Source: an uncultured Ruminiclostridium sp. (GTDB lineage: Bacteria; Bacillota; Clostridia; Oscillospirales; Ruminococcaceae). Taken from it: 47,962 nt of DNA. The stretch lies in assembly GCA_947624435.1 (NCBI GenBank), contig CANQKE010000016.1:1-47962 (forward strand), read 5' to 3'. Below the pieces are notes generated by a model. That model did no database searches, was not told where the DNA came from, and worked only from the letters and a program-made list of their open reading frames with translations. Each line of letters starts with the position of its first letter. The stretch's first letter is position 1. Positions 6,691 to 13,951 of the stretch are shown one piece after another. Position numbers and translations under genes: made by a program.

Positions 6691-7578
6691 ATGGGATTTT
6701 TAGATCAACTTATGGGCGGCGGCTCAAACGGACTTTCCACCGTTATCGAAATGCAGTCCCGAGTCAAGCCGGGAATAGCCTGTTTTGTCAGCTGCTGGAT
6801 AGATGACGACCGCTGCAAGGCATGTCTTGCCGAGCAGCAGCCGATAGAACAGGGAATAAAAGAGCTCAGAGCTATCGAGAAGGTTATAGCCTCCCCCGAG
6901 CTGCTCACCGCAAATCGAATCGAGAAATGCTCATTGTGCGGAGCGCCTTACGAAAGCGGTCACACACAGTGTCCGTACTGCGACCGACCTTATCCGGAGG
7001 GCGCGCTTCCTGCGGGTATGCCGAGCTCTGTAGGAGAATTGAGGCAGCTTGCCTTAAACAAAGCGACCGAGGTCTGGAAGCTGTACGTCCCGCTTTATAA
7101 AAAGCATCTTGACCGCCTTAAAAACGAGGGCAGCCTGCTTATAAAAATGTCGTACGGCATGGCGGGCTCTCTTACCGCGCAGACTATGGCGATGTCGCCC
7201 GCGCAGCTTTTGCAGGGGGCGCAGAAATACAACGTCGAGCTTTCGGATTATATGTGCGGAGTGATGAACGGCACGATGGAGGCTGTCTCCATGACTAACT
7301 TCAACCAGACGATCAATCAGTATACCGAGCAGATGCGCGCCGCAAACGAAAAGCAGCGCCAGCGCGAGGAGGAAGCGTCAAGAAAGCAGTACGAGCTGAA
7401 CGAGCGGCGTTTCCAGCAGCAGATGAGCATGGTGAACATGCGCACTCCGCAGTACAGCGGCGGAGGCTCGCGCACCTGCTATGATTGTACATATTATTCC
7501 GCCGGCGCGGGAAGATGCGCCAGCACGGGGCAGACTACCTCGGCGGGCAATTCCTGCGGACGCTTTAAGTGGAAATAA
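6691..7578 (+). CDS. Zinc-ribbon protein with coiled-coil region
   Basis: A 295-residue protein starting at ATG 6691 after AAGGAGG. It opens with MGFLDQLMGGG, a short start typical of proteins encoded beside SPFH genes. A zinc ribbon (CSLCGAPYESGHTQCPYC) lies near residues 80-97. Residues about 205-245 are Q/E/R-rich and likely coiled coil. The C-terminus has a second Cys cluster (CYDCTYY, RCASTG, SCGRF). No membrane segment is obvious. Its stop overlaps the next start codon by one base (TAATG). I do not know a defined function. Confidence 0.75.
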   Translation: MGFLDQLMGGGSNGLSTVIEMQSRVKPGIACFVSCWIDDDRCKACLAEQQPIEQGIKELRAIEKVIASPELLTANRIEKCSLCGAPYESGHTQCPYCDRPYPEGALPAGMPSSVGELRQLALNKATEVWKLYVPLYKKHLDRLKNEGSLLIKMSYGMAGSLTAQTMAMSPAQLLQGAQKYNVELSDYMCGVMNGTMEAVSMTNFNQTINQYTEQMRAANEKQRQREEEASRKQYELNERRFQQQMSMVNMRTPQYSGGGSRTCYDCTYYSAGAGRCASTGQTTSAGNSCGRFKWK

Positions 7579-7874
7579 TGTACGATACCGAAAAATACAA
7601 ACACAAAATATTCCCGTTCGGCAAACGACGGGTGATATGGTTCTTCGATGAAAACGAGCATAACGCCGCGCGGCTGCCGTCGGACAACTTATTTGTTGTC
7701 GATGATAACGAAAATGTGTTATGGCAGCTTAAAGACGGCGTGGGAAGAGATAACGAGTGCTGCGTTCTTGCGCGCAGGGACGGTGACAAGCTGTACTTTG
7801 CCACCTTTGTGGGATTTTCGGCGCGGCTGGACGTACAAGCGCTCACAATATCGGATAAACAGTTTAACAGATAG
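7578..7874 (+). CDS. Small protein in the SPFH operon
   Basis: A 98-residue protein whose ATG (7578-7580) shares a base with the previous stop codon, so translation is probably coupled. It has no Cys cluster or membrane segment; segments such as KRRVIWFFDENE and NVLWQLKDGVGR alternate hydrophobic and polar residues, suggesting a beta-rich fold. No family recognised. It lies between the zinc-ribbon and SPFH genes, so a role in the same complex is likely but unproven. Confidence 0.7.
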   Translation: MYDTEKYKHKIFPFGKRRVIWFFDENEHNAARLPSDNLFVVDDNENVLWQLKDGVGRDNECCVLARRDGDKLYFATFVGFSARLDVQALTISDKQFNR

Positions 7875-7884
7875 AGGTGATGTT

Positions 7885-9066
7885 ATGGGTCTGGTAAAAG
7901 CGCTCACCAACAGTGTATTCTCATATATCGGAGATATGTGGGAGGATTATATATACTGCGATTCGCTGGATAACGACGTTCTGGTCAAAAAGGGCAAAAA
8001 GCGGCAGTCCGGCGGCGCGGGCAACAACGCCGACGAGAACGTTATCACCAACGGCAGTCGTATCGCGGTAAACGCGGGGCAGACGCTTATAGTGGTGGAA
8101 AACGGTCAGATAATCGACTTTACCGCCGAGCAGGGCGGCTATGAGTATGTCAAAGGCGTCGAGCCCACCATGTTCTGCGGCAGCTTCGGCGAGGATATGA
8201 GGGTCGGTATCGACAGGATAAAAACAAGGCTGAAATTCGGCGGCATACCGTCAAACGACCAGCGGGTGTACTTTGTCAACACTAAGGAGATACTGGACAA
8301 CCGTTTCGGCTTCGGGGAAGTACCCTACCGCGACAGTGAATTTGACCTTACGATACTTATACAGGGCTTCGGCGCGTTCAGCTTTCATATCACCGACCCG
8401 ATACTGTTTTATGAAAACGTCTGCGGAAACGTAGCGGAGCAGTACGATAAGTCCACCATAATCGGACAGATGAAAGCGGAATTGCAAAACGAAATGCTGC
8501 CGGTCCTCGGAAAGCTCGCCAACAGCGGACTGCATTACGACCAATTGCCGCAGCATTCCGCCGATATACTCGATATACTGAAAGAAAATCTCTCCCATAA
8601 ATGGAAGTATGAACGCGGCATAGAGCTTATGACCGTGGTATTCACCAGTATTATACCCGACGATGACAGCATGGAAAAAGTACGGCAAATGCAGGAATCA
8701 AGGGTATATTCCGACAATAAAGCCATGCTCGGCGCGAGAGTCGGCGCTGCGTCCGCAAACGCGATGGAATCCGCGGCGGAAAATCCCGCAGGCGCGGCAA
8801 ACGGCTTTATCGGAATGAACATGGCGAGAAATTCCGCGAATATCGACGTCGCACAGCTTATGCAGGACGACGGCAAGCAGCAGCCCGCCGCGGGAGGGAA
8901 CACCTGGACCTGTTCCTGCGGTATGGTAAACACTATGATGTTCTGCCCGAAATGCGGCAGCAAAAAGCCGGAGCCGAAAAAATGTCCGTCCTGCGGCTTT
9001 GAATTTCCTCCGGAGCTTTCCGCCATGAAATTCTGTCCAAGCTGCGGTAAGAATACCGAGGAGTAA
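7885..9066 (+). CDS. SPFH domain protein with C-terminal zinc ribbons
   Basis: A 393-residue protein of the virion-core-protein/YdjI-like SPFH family. After a short lead (MGLVKALTNSVFSYIGDMWED), the SPFH domain spans about 25-280, with NGSRIAVNAGQTLIVVENGQ near the start and TVVFTSIIPDDDSMEKVRQ near its end. An Ala/Asn-rich linker leads to a zinc-ribbon pair (CSCGMVNTMMFCPKCG, then CPSCGFEF and CPSCGKNTEE). ATG 7885 follows AGAGGTG; the longer frame from 7648 only overlaps the previous gene. Family members such as B. subtilis YdjI act with membrane-stress proteins; no PspA-like gene is present here. Confidence 0.88.
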   Translation: MGLVKALTNSVFSYIGDMWEDYIYCDSLDNDVLVKKGKKRQSGGAGNNADENVITNGSRIAVNAGQTLIVVENGQIIDFTAEQGGYEYVKGVEPTMFCGSFGEDMRVGIDRIKTRLKFGGIPSNDQRVYFVNTKEILDNRFGFGEVPYRDSEFDLTILIQGFGAFSFHITDPILFYENVCGNVAEQYDKSTIIGQMKAELQNEMLPVLGKLANSGLHYDQLPQHSADILDILKENLSHKWKYERGIELMTVVFTSIIPDDDSMEKVRQMQESRVYSDNKAMLGARVGAASANAMESAAENPAGAANGFIGMNMARNSANIDVAQLMQDDGKQQPAAGGNTWTCSCGMVNTMMFCPKCGSKKPEPKKCPSCGFEFPPELSAMKFCPSCGKNTEE

Positions 9067-9089
9067 AGAATATTTTATTGATATTATAT

Positions 9090-9113
9090 ACCGTCCTGCT
9101 TTGTCGGGACGGT
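9090..9113 (+). terminator. Terminator of the SPFH operon
   Basis: ACCGTCC (9090-9096) pairs with GGACGGT (9107-9113), followed by TTTTATTT, 24 bases past the stop codon. Confidence 0.85.
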
Positions 9114-9179
9114 TTTATTTATGTATATTATTATTTTTTTGAGTTACACTATCTGTAAATAAACAAACAGGAGGTCAGC

Positions 9180-9353
9180 ATGACAAGTAAAGAATTGCTT
9201 TATATCGAAGACGCGCTGGGACATGAACAGTATTTTCAGACTAAGTGTCAGCAGACGGTGTCACAGCTCCAGGACGCGGAGCTGAAGATATGCGTACAGC
9301 AGATGCAGCAAAAGCATCAGCAGATTTTTCAGAGCTTTTACGGCTTGCTTTAA
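9180..9353 (+). CDS. Short CotF-like coat protein
   Basis: A 57-residue protein starting at ATG 9180 after AGGAGG. The helical pattern (KELLYIEDALGHEQ, then QDAELKICVQQMQQKHQQIF) fits half of the CotF spore-coat fold. It is followed 17 bases later by a second CotF-type gene. Such pairs are common in spore formers and are normally made late in sporulation; no sporulation promoter could be assigned with confidence. Confidence 0.75.
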   Translation: MTSKELLYIEDALGHEQYFQTKCQQTVSQLQDAELKICVQQMQQKHQQIFQSFYGLL

Positions 9354-9370
9354 TTAAGGAGGTATCGAAA

Positions 9371-9619
9371 ATGGGTGACAAGGAACTTATGGAGGATATC
9401 CTGCTGCTGGAAAAGGGCGTATGCGATCTGTATATGCACGGAGCGATAGAGTCGTCTACCGGCAATGTGCATCAGACGTTCAGCACCGCGCTGAATAATT
9501 CCCTTTGCATGCAGGATGACGTCTACGGCAAGATGACACAAAAAGGCTGGTACAAGACAGACCAGGCGGAACAGAACAAGATAAACACGCTTAAAACAAA
9601 ATTCGCTTCACAAAACTAA
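9371..9619 (+). CDS. CotF family spore coat protein
   Basis: An 82-residue protein starting at ATG 9371 with AAGGAGG upstream. The pattern MEDILLLEKGVCDLYMHGAIES, with conserved helices ending in QKGWYKTDQAEQ, matches the small CotF-like coat proteins of clostridia; the Trp-Tyr near the C-terminus is typical. It is cytosolic, without signal peptide, as expected for proteins laid down on the forespore from the mother cell. It shares a transcript with the preceding short coat gene and ends at a strong shared terminator. Confidence 0.82.
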   Translation: MGDKELMEDILLLEKGVCDLYMHGAIESSTGNVHQTFSTALNNSLCMQDDVYGKMTQKGWYKTDQAEQNKINTLKTKFASQN

Positions 9620-9620
9620 C

Positions 9621-9654
9621 AAAAATCTCGACGGGCTTACCCGTCGAGATTTTT
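9621..9654. terminator. Bidirectional terminator between coat genes and larE
   Basis: A 15-base perfect stem (9621-9635 with 9640-9654, loop CTTA) has five A before and five T after, serving both convergent transcripts. Confidence 0.95.
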
Positions 9655-9655
9655 G

Positions 9656-10456
9656 TTATAGTGTTCTGTTCATACTACCGGTAAAATATCCTCCGAGGTC
9701 CAGCGATACATAGGAAAATCCCAGCTTGCGCAATTTGTCGTTTATTTCGGCGGCATGTTTTGTTATTACGGGAAAATCTTCGGGCGGTACTTCTATCCGC
9801 GCCGAATTTCCGTGTATGCGAACTCTCAGCTGCCGCAGCCCGAGTCCTTTGATGAAATTCTCCGCCTCCGCTACCATTTTGAGCTTTTCTTTGGTTATCG
9901 TTTCACCGTAGACAAAGCGCGAGGCGAGGCAGGCAAAGGACGGCTTGTCCCAGGTGGAAAGCCCTGATTCCTTTGAACACTGCCGTATTTCGGCCTTGCT
10001 TAAGCCGACTTCCAGCAGCGGGCTTTTTACCCCAAGCTCCTTAATAGCCGCCATGCCCGGACGGTAATCGTTGGTATCGTCGGCGTTAGAGCCCTCCAAA
10101 ACATATTTTACACCGTTTTCTTTTGCTATCTCTATTATCTCGGAAAACAGTTTTCGCTTGCACAGATAGCAGCGGTTTTTTGGGTTTTGCGCAAAGCCCT
10201 CCACCGAAAACTCGTCATGCTCTATGATTATCTGCTTTATCCCTTCGGCTTTGCAGAAATCCACCGCCTGCTCAAATTCACCGCGCGGGAACATATCGGA
10301 ATTTGCCGTTATAGCTATCGCGTTTTCTTTAAGAACGTCATGAGCGGTTTTCAAAAGAAAGGTGGAATCCACCCCCGCCGAAAACGCCACCGCGACGCTG
10401 CCGAGCTCTTTTAAGTATTTTTTAAGCCGTTCTTTTTTCAAAATAAGATCGTCCAT
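9656..10456 (-). CDS. larE: LarE, sulfur transferase for the nickel-pincer cofactor
   Basis: A 266-residue PP-loop enzyme. The ATP pyrophosphatase loop SAGVDS is at residues 26-31, and Cys176 in KPSFACLASR lies exactly where Lactiplantibacillus LarE has its sacrificial cysteine; a further CYLC pair is at 96-99. In the known pathway LarE adenylates the LarB product and donates its own cysteine sulfur to make the dithio-acid. It follows larC by one base and ends the operon at the terminator 9621-9654. No larA racemase gene lies in this window, so the client enzyme must be elsewhere. Confidence 0.95.
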   Translation of the reverse strand: MDDLILKKERLKKYLKELGSVAVAFSAGVDSTFLLKTAHDVLKENAIAITANSDMFPRGEFEQAVDFCKAEGIKQIIIEHDEFSVEGFAQNPKNRCYLCKRKLFSEIIEIAKENGVKYVLEGSNADDTNDYRPGMAAIKELGVKSPLLEVGLSKAEIRQCSKESGLSTWDKPSFACLASRFVYGETITKEKLKMVAEAENFIKGLGLRQLRVRIHGNSARIEVPPEDFPVITKHAAEINDKLRKLGFSYVSLDLGGYFTGSMNRTL

Positions 10457-10457
10457 G

Positions 10458-11711
10458 TCAGTCCTTTTCTTTTATGCAGCGTTCGGCTTTTTCCCGAACG
10501 GCGGATATTGTCGTATTGTTTTTGTCCGCTGTTTTCGCAAGGTCGTCGTATTCAAATTTGATACGGGACACGCCGTAACCCGACGATTTTTTATACCTTA
10601 CCGTCCCAAGCTCTGTTTTTACCTCTCCGCTGCTCCTGTCAAGCAGGTATCTGCGGCAGAGCTTTTCTCTTACCCCTATCGTTGAGGTGTGCTTAAATAT
10701 CAGAGAAAGCATTTTATCGCGGTCGCTTTCGGTACACAGCACAGTAAGGAGCGTTCCGGGGCGGGATTTTTTCATGCCAGTCGGTATTGTGAAAACGTCC
10801 TTTGCACCCGCTCGGGACAGCTTTTCCATCGCATAGCTTATCTCCTCGGCGGTCATATCGTCAAGGTTGCAGGAAAGCTCCAGTACGTCGTCATTGCCGC
10901 CGTTTGTTTCCCCCAGCATAACGCGCAGACAATTAGCGGCGGGGAAGTCCCTTTTACCCATGCCGTAGCCTATATCGGATACCGACATTTTCGGCATATC
11001 GCCGAAGCTGTCCGCAAAATGACGTATCAGCGCCGCTCCGGTAGGGGTGCATAATTCCCCCTTTATCTCGCCGGAATATATCGGTATGCCTTTGAGCAAA
11101 TATGCGGTCGCCGGCGCGGGAACGGGCAATATCCCGTGTGCGCATTTTATCTGACCGCTGCCGGTGCAAACAGGGGATACCGCTACATAGTCGGGAGCTA
11201 TCCTCTCCATCAGCATACACACCGCGACGATATCCGCTACCGCGTCCTTGTCGCCTACCTCGTGAAAATGTATCTGCTCCACCGGAACGTTATGCACTTT
11301 GCTTTCCGCCTCGGCTATCAGACGGTATACCGCCGCCGCGTCTTTCCTGACTTTATCCGACAAGGGAAGTGCGGATAAGGTTTTTTCTATCTCGTCCATT
11401 CCGGTATGGTGATGTCTATGCTCGTGCTCGTGATGGTGTTCATGCTCATGATGATGTTCATGCTCGTGCTCGTGTTCATGTTCATGCTCATGATGAGGCT
11501 CACCCTCTTCCTCGCCGTTTACGGTGACGGTGATATGAGTTCCGGTTATACCGCATTTTACCGATTTGCTTTTTTGATATTTCACCCCCGGAATACCAAG
11601 CGCGTTAAGCTCGCTTATAAACCCGTCCGGGTCGGGCAGCAGCTCGATAAGCGCCGCTGTAAGCATATCTCCCGCCGCTCCCATAGAGCAGTCAAGGTAA
11701 AGCGTTTTCAT
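10458..11711 (-). CDS. larC: LarC, nickel insertion protein
   Basis: A 417-residue protein that inserts nickel into the pincer cofactor. The start MKTLYLDCSMGAAGDM and the segment HFHEVGDKDAVADIV are typical. Residues 73-102 form a His/Glu-rich stretch, a likely nickel store. In Lactiplantibacillus LarC is made by a programmed frameshift joining two frames; here it is one continuous frame. Start ATG 11709-11711 follows AGGAGAAATGACAG. It sits three bases after larB and one before larE, so translation is closely coupled. Confidence 0.95.
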   Translation of the reverse strand: MKTLYLDCSMGAAGDMLTAALIELLPDPDGFISELNALGIPGVKYQKSKSVKCGITGTHITVTVNGEEEGEPHHEHEHEHEHEHEHHHEHEHHHEHEHRHHHTGMDEIEKTLSALPLSDKVRKDAAAVYRLIAEAESKVHNVPVEQIHFHEVGDKDAVADIVAVCMLMERIAPDYVAVSPVCTGSGQIKCAHGILPVPAPATAYLLKGIPIYSGEIKGELCTPTGAALIRHFADSFGDMPKMSVSDIGYGMGKRDFPAANCLRVMLGETNGGNDDVLELSCNLDDMTAEEISYAMEKLSRAGAKDVFTIPTGMKKSRPGTLLTVLCTESDRDKMLSLIFKHTSTIGVREKLCRRYLLDRSSGEVKTELGTVRYKKSSGYGVSRIKFEYDDLAKTADKNNTTISAVREKAERCIKEKD

Positions 11712-11714
11712 CTG

Positions 11715-12473
11715 TCATTTCTCCTTTACGTCGGTGTGATTTATCATATTCGCAAGATATCCCGCGCCGAAGCCGTTGTCGATATTGACTACCGAAACTC
11801 CCGCCGCGCAGGAATTAAGCATGGACAGCAGCGCAGACAGCCCGCCAAACGACGCGCCGTAGCCTACGCTGGTAGGCACGGCTATCACCGGACAGTCCGC
11901 CAGCCCGCCTATAACGCTGGCAAGCGCGCCCTCCATGCCCGCTATCGCGATTATCACCGTCGCCGACATTATCTCCTCTTTATGGGAAAGCAGCCGGTGC
12001 AGCCCCGCGACTCCGACGTCATACAGCCGTATCACCTCGCTGCCGAGCATAGCCGCGGTAACAGCCGCCTCCTCCGCTACAGGAATATCACTTGTCCCGC
12101 CGGTAGCGACTACCACCTTTCCTATCCCGTCGGGAGCGGGAATTTCTCCTATAGTTCCTATCCTTGCGTCGGCGTGGTACTTAAGCGGGAGAGAGGACTG
12201 TATCTCATCTGCCTGAACCGGGTCAAGACGGGTAACAAGTATACGCTCCTGCCCGTTTTTTTGCATGGTGCGTATTATCTCGGATATCTGTGCGGCGGTC
12301 TTTCCCACGCCGTATATCACTTCCGCCGCGCCCTGACGTATGCCGCGGTGCAGATCCACCTTTGCGCAGCCTATATCCTCGTACGGCTGAGTTTTTAACT
12401 TCAGCAGCGCGTCCTCCACCGACATAGAGCCGTCCTTTACCGCATTAAGTATCTGCTTTGCTTCGCTGTTCAT
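11715..12473 (-). CDS. larB: LarB, carboxylase/hydrolase of the nickel-pincer pathway
   Basis: A 252-residue PurE-like protein. LarB carboxylates nicotinic acid adenine dinucleotide and splits it to start the cofactor. Its C-terminal AIR-carboxylase-like half shows VVATGGTSDIPVAEEA, YDVGVAGLHRLL, AIAGMEGAL and VPTSVGYGASFGG. The start at 12473 follows ACGGAGG; the 14-residue upstream extension lies in the hairpin at 12492-12521 and is unlikely. It begins the larBCE run, downstream of two membrane-protein genes; a terminator-like hairpin in between may reduce readthrough. Confidence 0.95.
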   Translation of the reverse strand: MNSEAKQILNAVKDGSMSVEDALLKLKTQPYEDIGCAKVDLHRGIRQGAAEVIYGVGKTAAQISEIIRTMQKNGQERILVTRLDPVQADEIQSSLPLKYHADARIGTIGEIPAPDGIGKVVVATGGTSDIPVAEEAAVTAAMLGSEVIRLYDVGVAGLHRLLSHKEEIMSATVIIAIAGMEGALASVIGGLADCPVIAVPTSVGYGASFGGLSALLSMLNSCAAGVSVVNIDNGFGAGYLANMINHTDVKEK

Positions 12474-12491
12474 AAAATTCCTCCGTAAAAC

Positions 12492-12521
12492 GCGGCCTTG
12501 TACCGTGAAATACAAGACCGC
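12492..12521 (-). terminator. Hairpin between the membrane genes and larB
   Basis: GCGGCCTTGTA (12492-12502) pairs with TACAAGACCGC (12511-12521) with one wobble; on the minus strand GTTTTA follows. A partial terminator or processing site is likely. Confidence 0.6.
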
Positions 12522-12525
12522 AGGC

Positions 12526-12843
12526 TTACTTTTTCTTTTTGAAAAGCGCGGCTTTCACCGCACCTTTGGGGTCTTTTATAAGCAGGATAACTATCCATAT
12601 CACAAGCCCCAGTGCCACCGCCGATAATCCGAGAAAAGCGTCGTTAAGCATCTCGGCAGGTTTTGGAGAAAAATAATCAGCGCCCGCCTTTATATACTCC
12701 GCCACCGCGTCCACCAGCCACATCAGCGACGCGCCCCAGTAGATAAAGCACAGCACGCCGGTCATCATCTGACTTTCTCCGGCGTTTTTGTACCATACAG
12801 CCGTGCTTATGACAGCGGCAAAAACAGTTATAAGCAGCGTCAT
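12526..12843 (-). CDS. Small membrane protein
   Basis: A 105-residue protein with three likely membrane segments: residues about 1-16, 26-46 and 69-90, ending in a Lys-rich tail (ALFKKKK) that should stay in the cytosol. It begins five bases after the stop of the next upstream gene and ends just before the hairpin ahead of larB. I do not recognise the family. Its placement between a leader-controlled promoter and larBCE suggests a linked role, for example in metal handling, but no metal-binding motif is visible. Confidence 0.65.
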   Translation of the reverse strand: MTLLITVFAAVISTAVWYKNAGESQMMTGVLCFIYWGASLMWLVDAVAEYIKAGADYFSPKPAEMLNDAFLGLSAVALGLVIWIVILLIKDPKGAVKAALFKKKK

Positions 12844-12848
12844 AAAGC

Positions 12849-13226
12849 TTATTCCTCTGCCTTTTCGCTTCTTTTTTCAAAGTAATGGGAAAGCGCCGCC
12901 ATTCCGCCCCAGACAGCCGTGACCAGCGCCGCCATACCTACGCCGACCGTCGCCATCTCTCCCAGCATTTCCATAGCGGCGGCAGGATCGTTAGCCGCGG
13001 TAAGGAACGGAGCCCACGGCACTACCTCGCCGTGCCAGATATGCTCGAACATCAGCAGCGCGGAGCCTCCCCACAGCATATTTGAAAGCCAGTGCAGCTT
13101 ATCCGAAAAGCGCGGTTTTTCTTCTGTAAGAGTCTGAGTATCAAGCACCGCTTCTTTCTTCTTTGCGGCTCTTGCAACGATGGTGGTAACTATTGCCTCT
13201 GCGGCGGGTACGATAAAGCATGCCAT
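12849..13226 (-). CDS. Small membrane protein, first gene after a leader with terminator
   Basis: A 125-residue protein starting MACFIVPAAEAIVTTIV, with a hydrophobic start, a central helix around WLSNMLWGGSALLMFEHIWHG, and a C-terminal helix near MATVGVGMAALVTAVWGG. The start at 13226 follows AAAGGAGG with good spacing. An in-frame GTG further up (13334) would give a basic 36-residue extension that spans the leader hairpin; this is less likely. Function unknown. It is the first gene of the run leading to larBCE. Confidence 0.65.
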   Translation of the reverse strand: MACFIVPAAEAIVTTIVARAAKKKEAVLDTQTLTEEKPRFSDKLHWLSNMLWGGSALLMFEHIWHGEVVPWAPFLTAANDPAAAMEMLGEMATVGVGMAALVTAVWGGMAALSHYFEKRSEKAEE

Positions 13227-13244
13227 TGTAATTCCTCCTTTTAA

Positions 13245-13354
13245 CATAAAAAGGCATACGCTTCTCCTCTGAGAATCGCACGCCTTCATAGCATACCTGT
13301 AAAGTTTATTTTTACGCGTTCTGCGTTTTTTCACGACTTCCTGCCGTGTATTTC
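13245..13354 (-). promoter_or_regulatory. Leader RNA with intrinsic terminator (attenuator candidate)
   Basis: Between the promoter (13361-13389) and the Shine-Dalgarno sequence at about 13230-13240 the minus strand carries a stem made of 13253-13260 with 13277-13284 plus an inner TTCTC/GAGAA pairing, followed directly by TTTTTA. A terminator placed ahead of the first gene implies attenuation by a riboswitch, protein or leader peptide. I could not match a known riboswitch. Confidence 0.5.
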
Positions 13355-13360
13355 ATATTT

Positions 13361-13389
13361 ATTTTAGCACAGTATGTAAAATTTGTCAA
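13361..13389 (-). promoter_or_regulatory. Promoter of the membrane-protein/larBCE run
   Basis: On the minus strand TTGACA (13384-13389) and TAAAAT (13361-13366) have a 17-base spacer. The -35 box overlaps the stop codon of the DUF3842 gene. Confidence 0.8.
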
Positions 13390-13802
13390 GAGCTTTTTTG
13401 AGCCGCTTTGATTATTTCGTCCACCGCGTTTTGTATCAGCCGTCCGACGCTGCTGTCGGATATTCCCACTATAACGTTGTTACAGTGACTGAACGGTATA
13501 AGTATCCTTACAGCCGGACTTTGCGCCACGGCAAGCGCCATTTTCGGCGTGACCTCGCCCAGCATGGAATCCGCTATCGTTATCCCTATCGGTCCCGTTA
13601 TTATATCGGCGGTGCGGCAGCCGACGATTACCGCGTTTTCTCCGGTAGCGGCTCCGTCAGCTCCGGCTTTGAGCATAGCTAAAGTCGCCGTGCTGTTTGT
13701 ACCTATCGCCGTTACCTCGGCGTCGGGGATATTCTGCTTTATCGCCGTGATAAGCTGTTTGCCTATCCCGCCGCCCTGCGCGTCTATTACAACTATCTTC
13801 AT
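13386..13802 (-). CDS. DUF3842 family protein
   Basis: A 138-residue protein opening MKIVVIDAQGGGIGKQ, a dinucleotide-binding-like glycine loop, followed by ADGAATGENAVIVGCRTADIITGP and a C-terminal helix. The DUF3842 family is conserved in clostridia without an assigned reaction. ATG 13802 is preferred, although its Shine-Dalgarno sequence (AAAGGAGG, 13833-13840) is 30 bases away; a 21-base hairpin in between would bring them together. The frame stays open upstream through the repeat element, giving a 29-residue extension that is encoded by the repeat and shared with the gene at 17317, so it is probably not real. It has its own promoter at 13952-13980. Confidence 0.85.
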   Translation of the reverse strand: MKIVVIDAQGGGIGKQLITAIKQNIPDAEVTAIGTNSTATLAMLKAGADGAATGENAVIVGCRTADIITGPIGITIADSMLGEVTPKMALAVAQSPAVRILIPFSHCNNVIVGISDSSVGRLIQNAVDEIIKAAQKSS

Positions 13803-13811
13803 TTTTATAAT

Positions 13812-13929
13812 AATGCTTGCAAAGCAAGCATTCCTCCTTTCGAGTTTTGTGAGGTTTTGCGAAGCAAAATTGCTGACCGTACTCAGCAAATCACAAAACT
13901 CACAGTCTGAAAAATTTGTTTTTCAGACT
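13812..13929 (-). repeat. Structured leader repeat, copy A
   Basis: In transcript order: an 11-base hairpin (13919-13929 with 13904-13914); an outer stem (13891-13901 with 13842-13852) enclosing two hairpins (13883-13889 with 13870-13876, and 13864-13869 with 13855-13860); a Shine-Dalgarno sequence (13833-13840); and a hairpin AATGCTTGC/GCAAGCATT (13812-13820 with 13824-13832). Copies B and C share the plan and most of the sequence. Confidence 0.88.
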
Positions 13930-13951
13930 TCATCGCCCTACTTTTTTCTTT

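Noticed and set aside
11400-11500. Short repeats resembling a CRISPR or satellite array
   Set aside because: These are codons of the His/Glu-rich stretch in larC; there are no spacers.
11406-12398. A 330-codon open frame opposite larC and larB
   Set aside because: It is a shadow of the real genes: its start is an artefact of the His/Glu repeats on the other strand, and it has no ribosome-binding site or family signal.
13227-13334. Upstream GTG start for the first membrane protein
   Set aside because: It would be read through a hairpin with a T-run, and a much better Shine-Dalgarno site precedes ATG 13226.
13245-13354. Nickel/cobalt riboswitch in the leader before the lar genes
   Set aside because: The expected conserved G-rich junction segments are not visible, so only a general attenuator is proposed.
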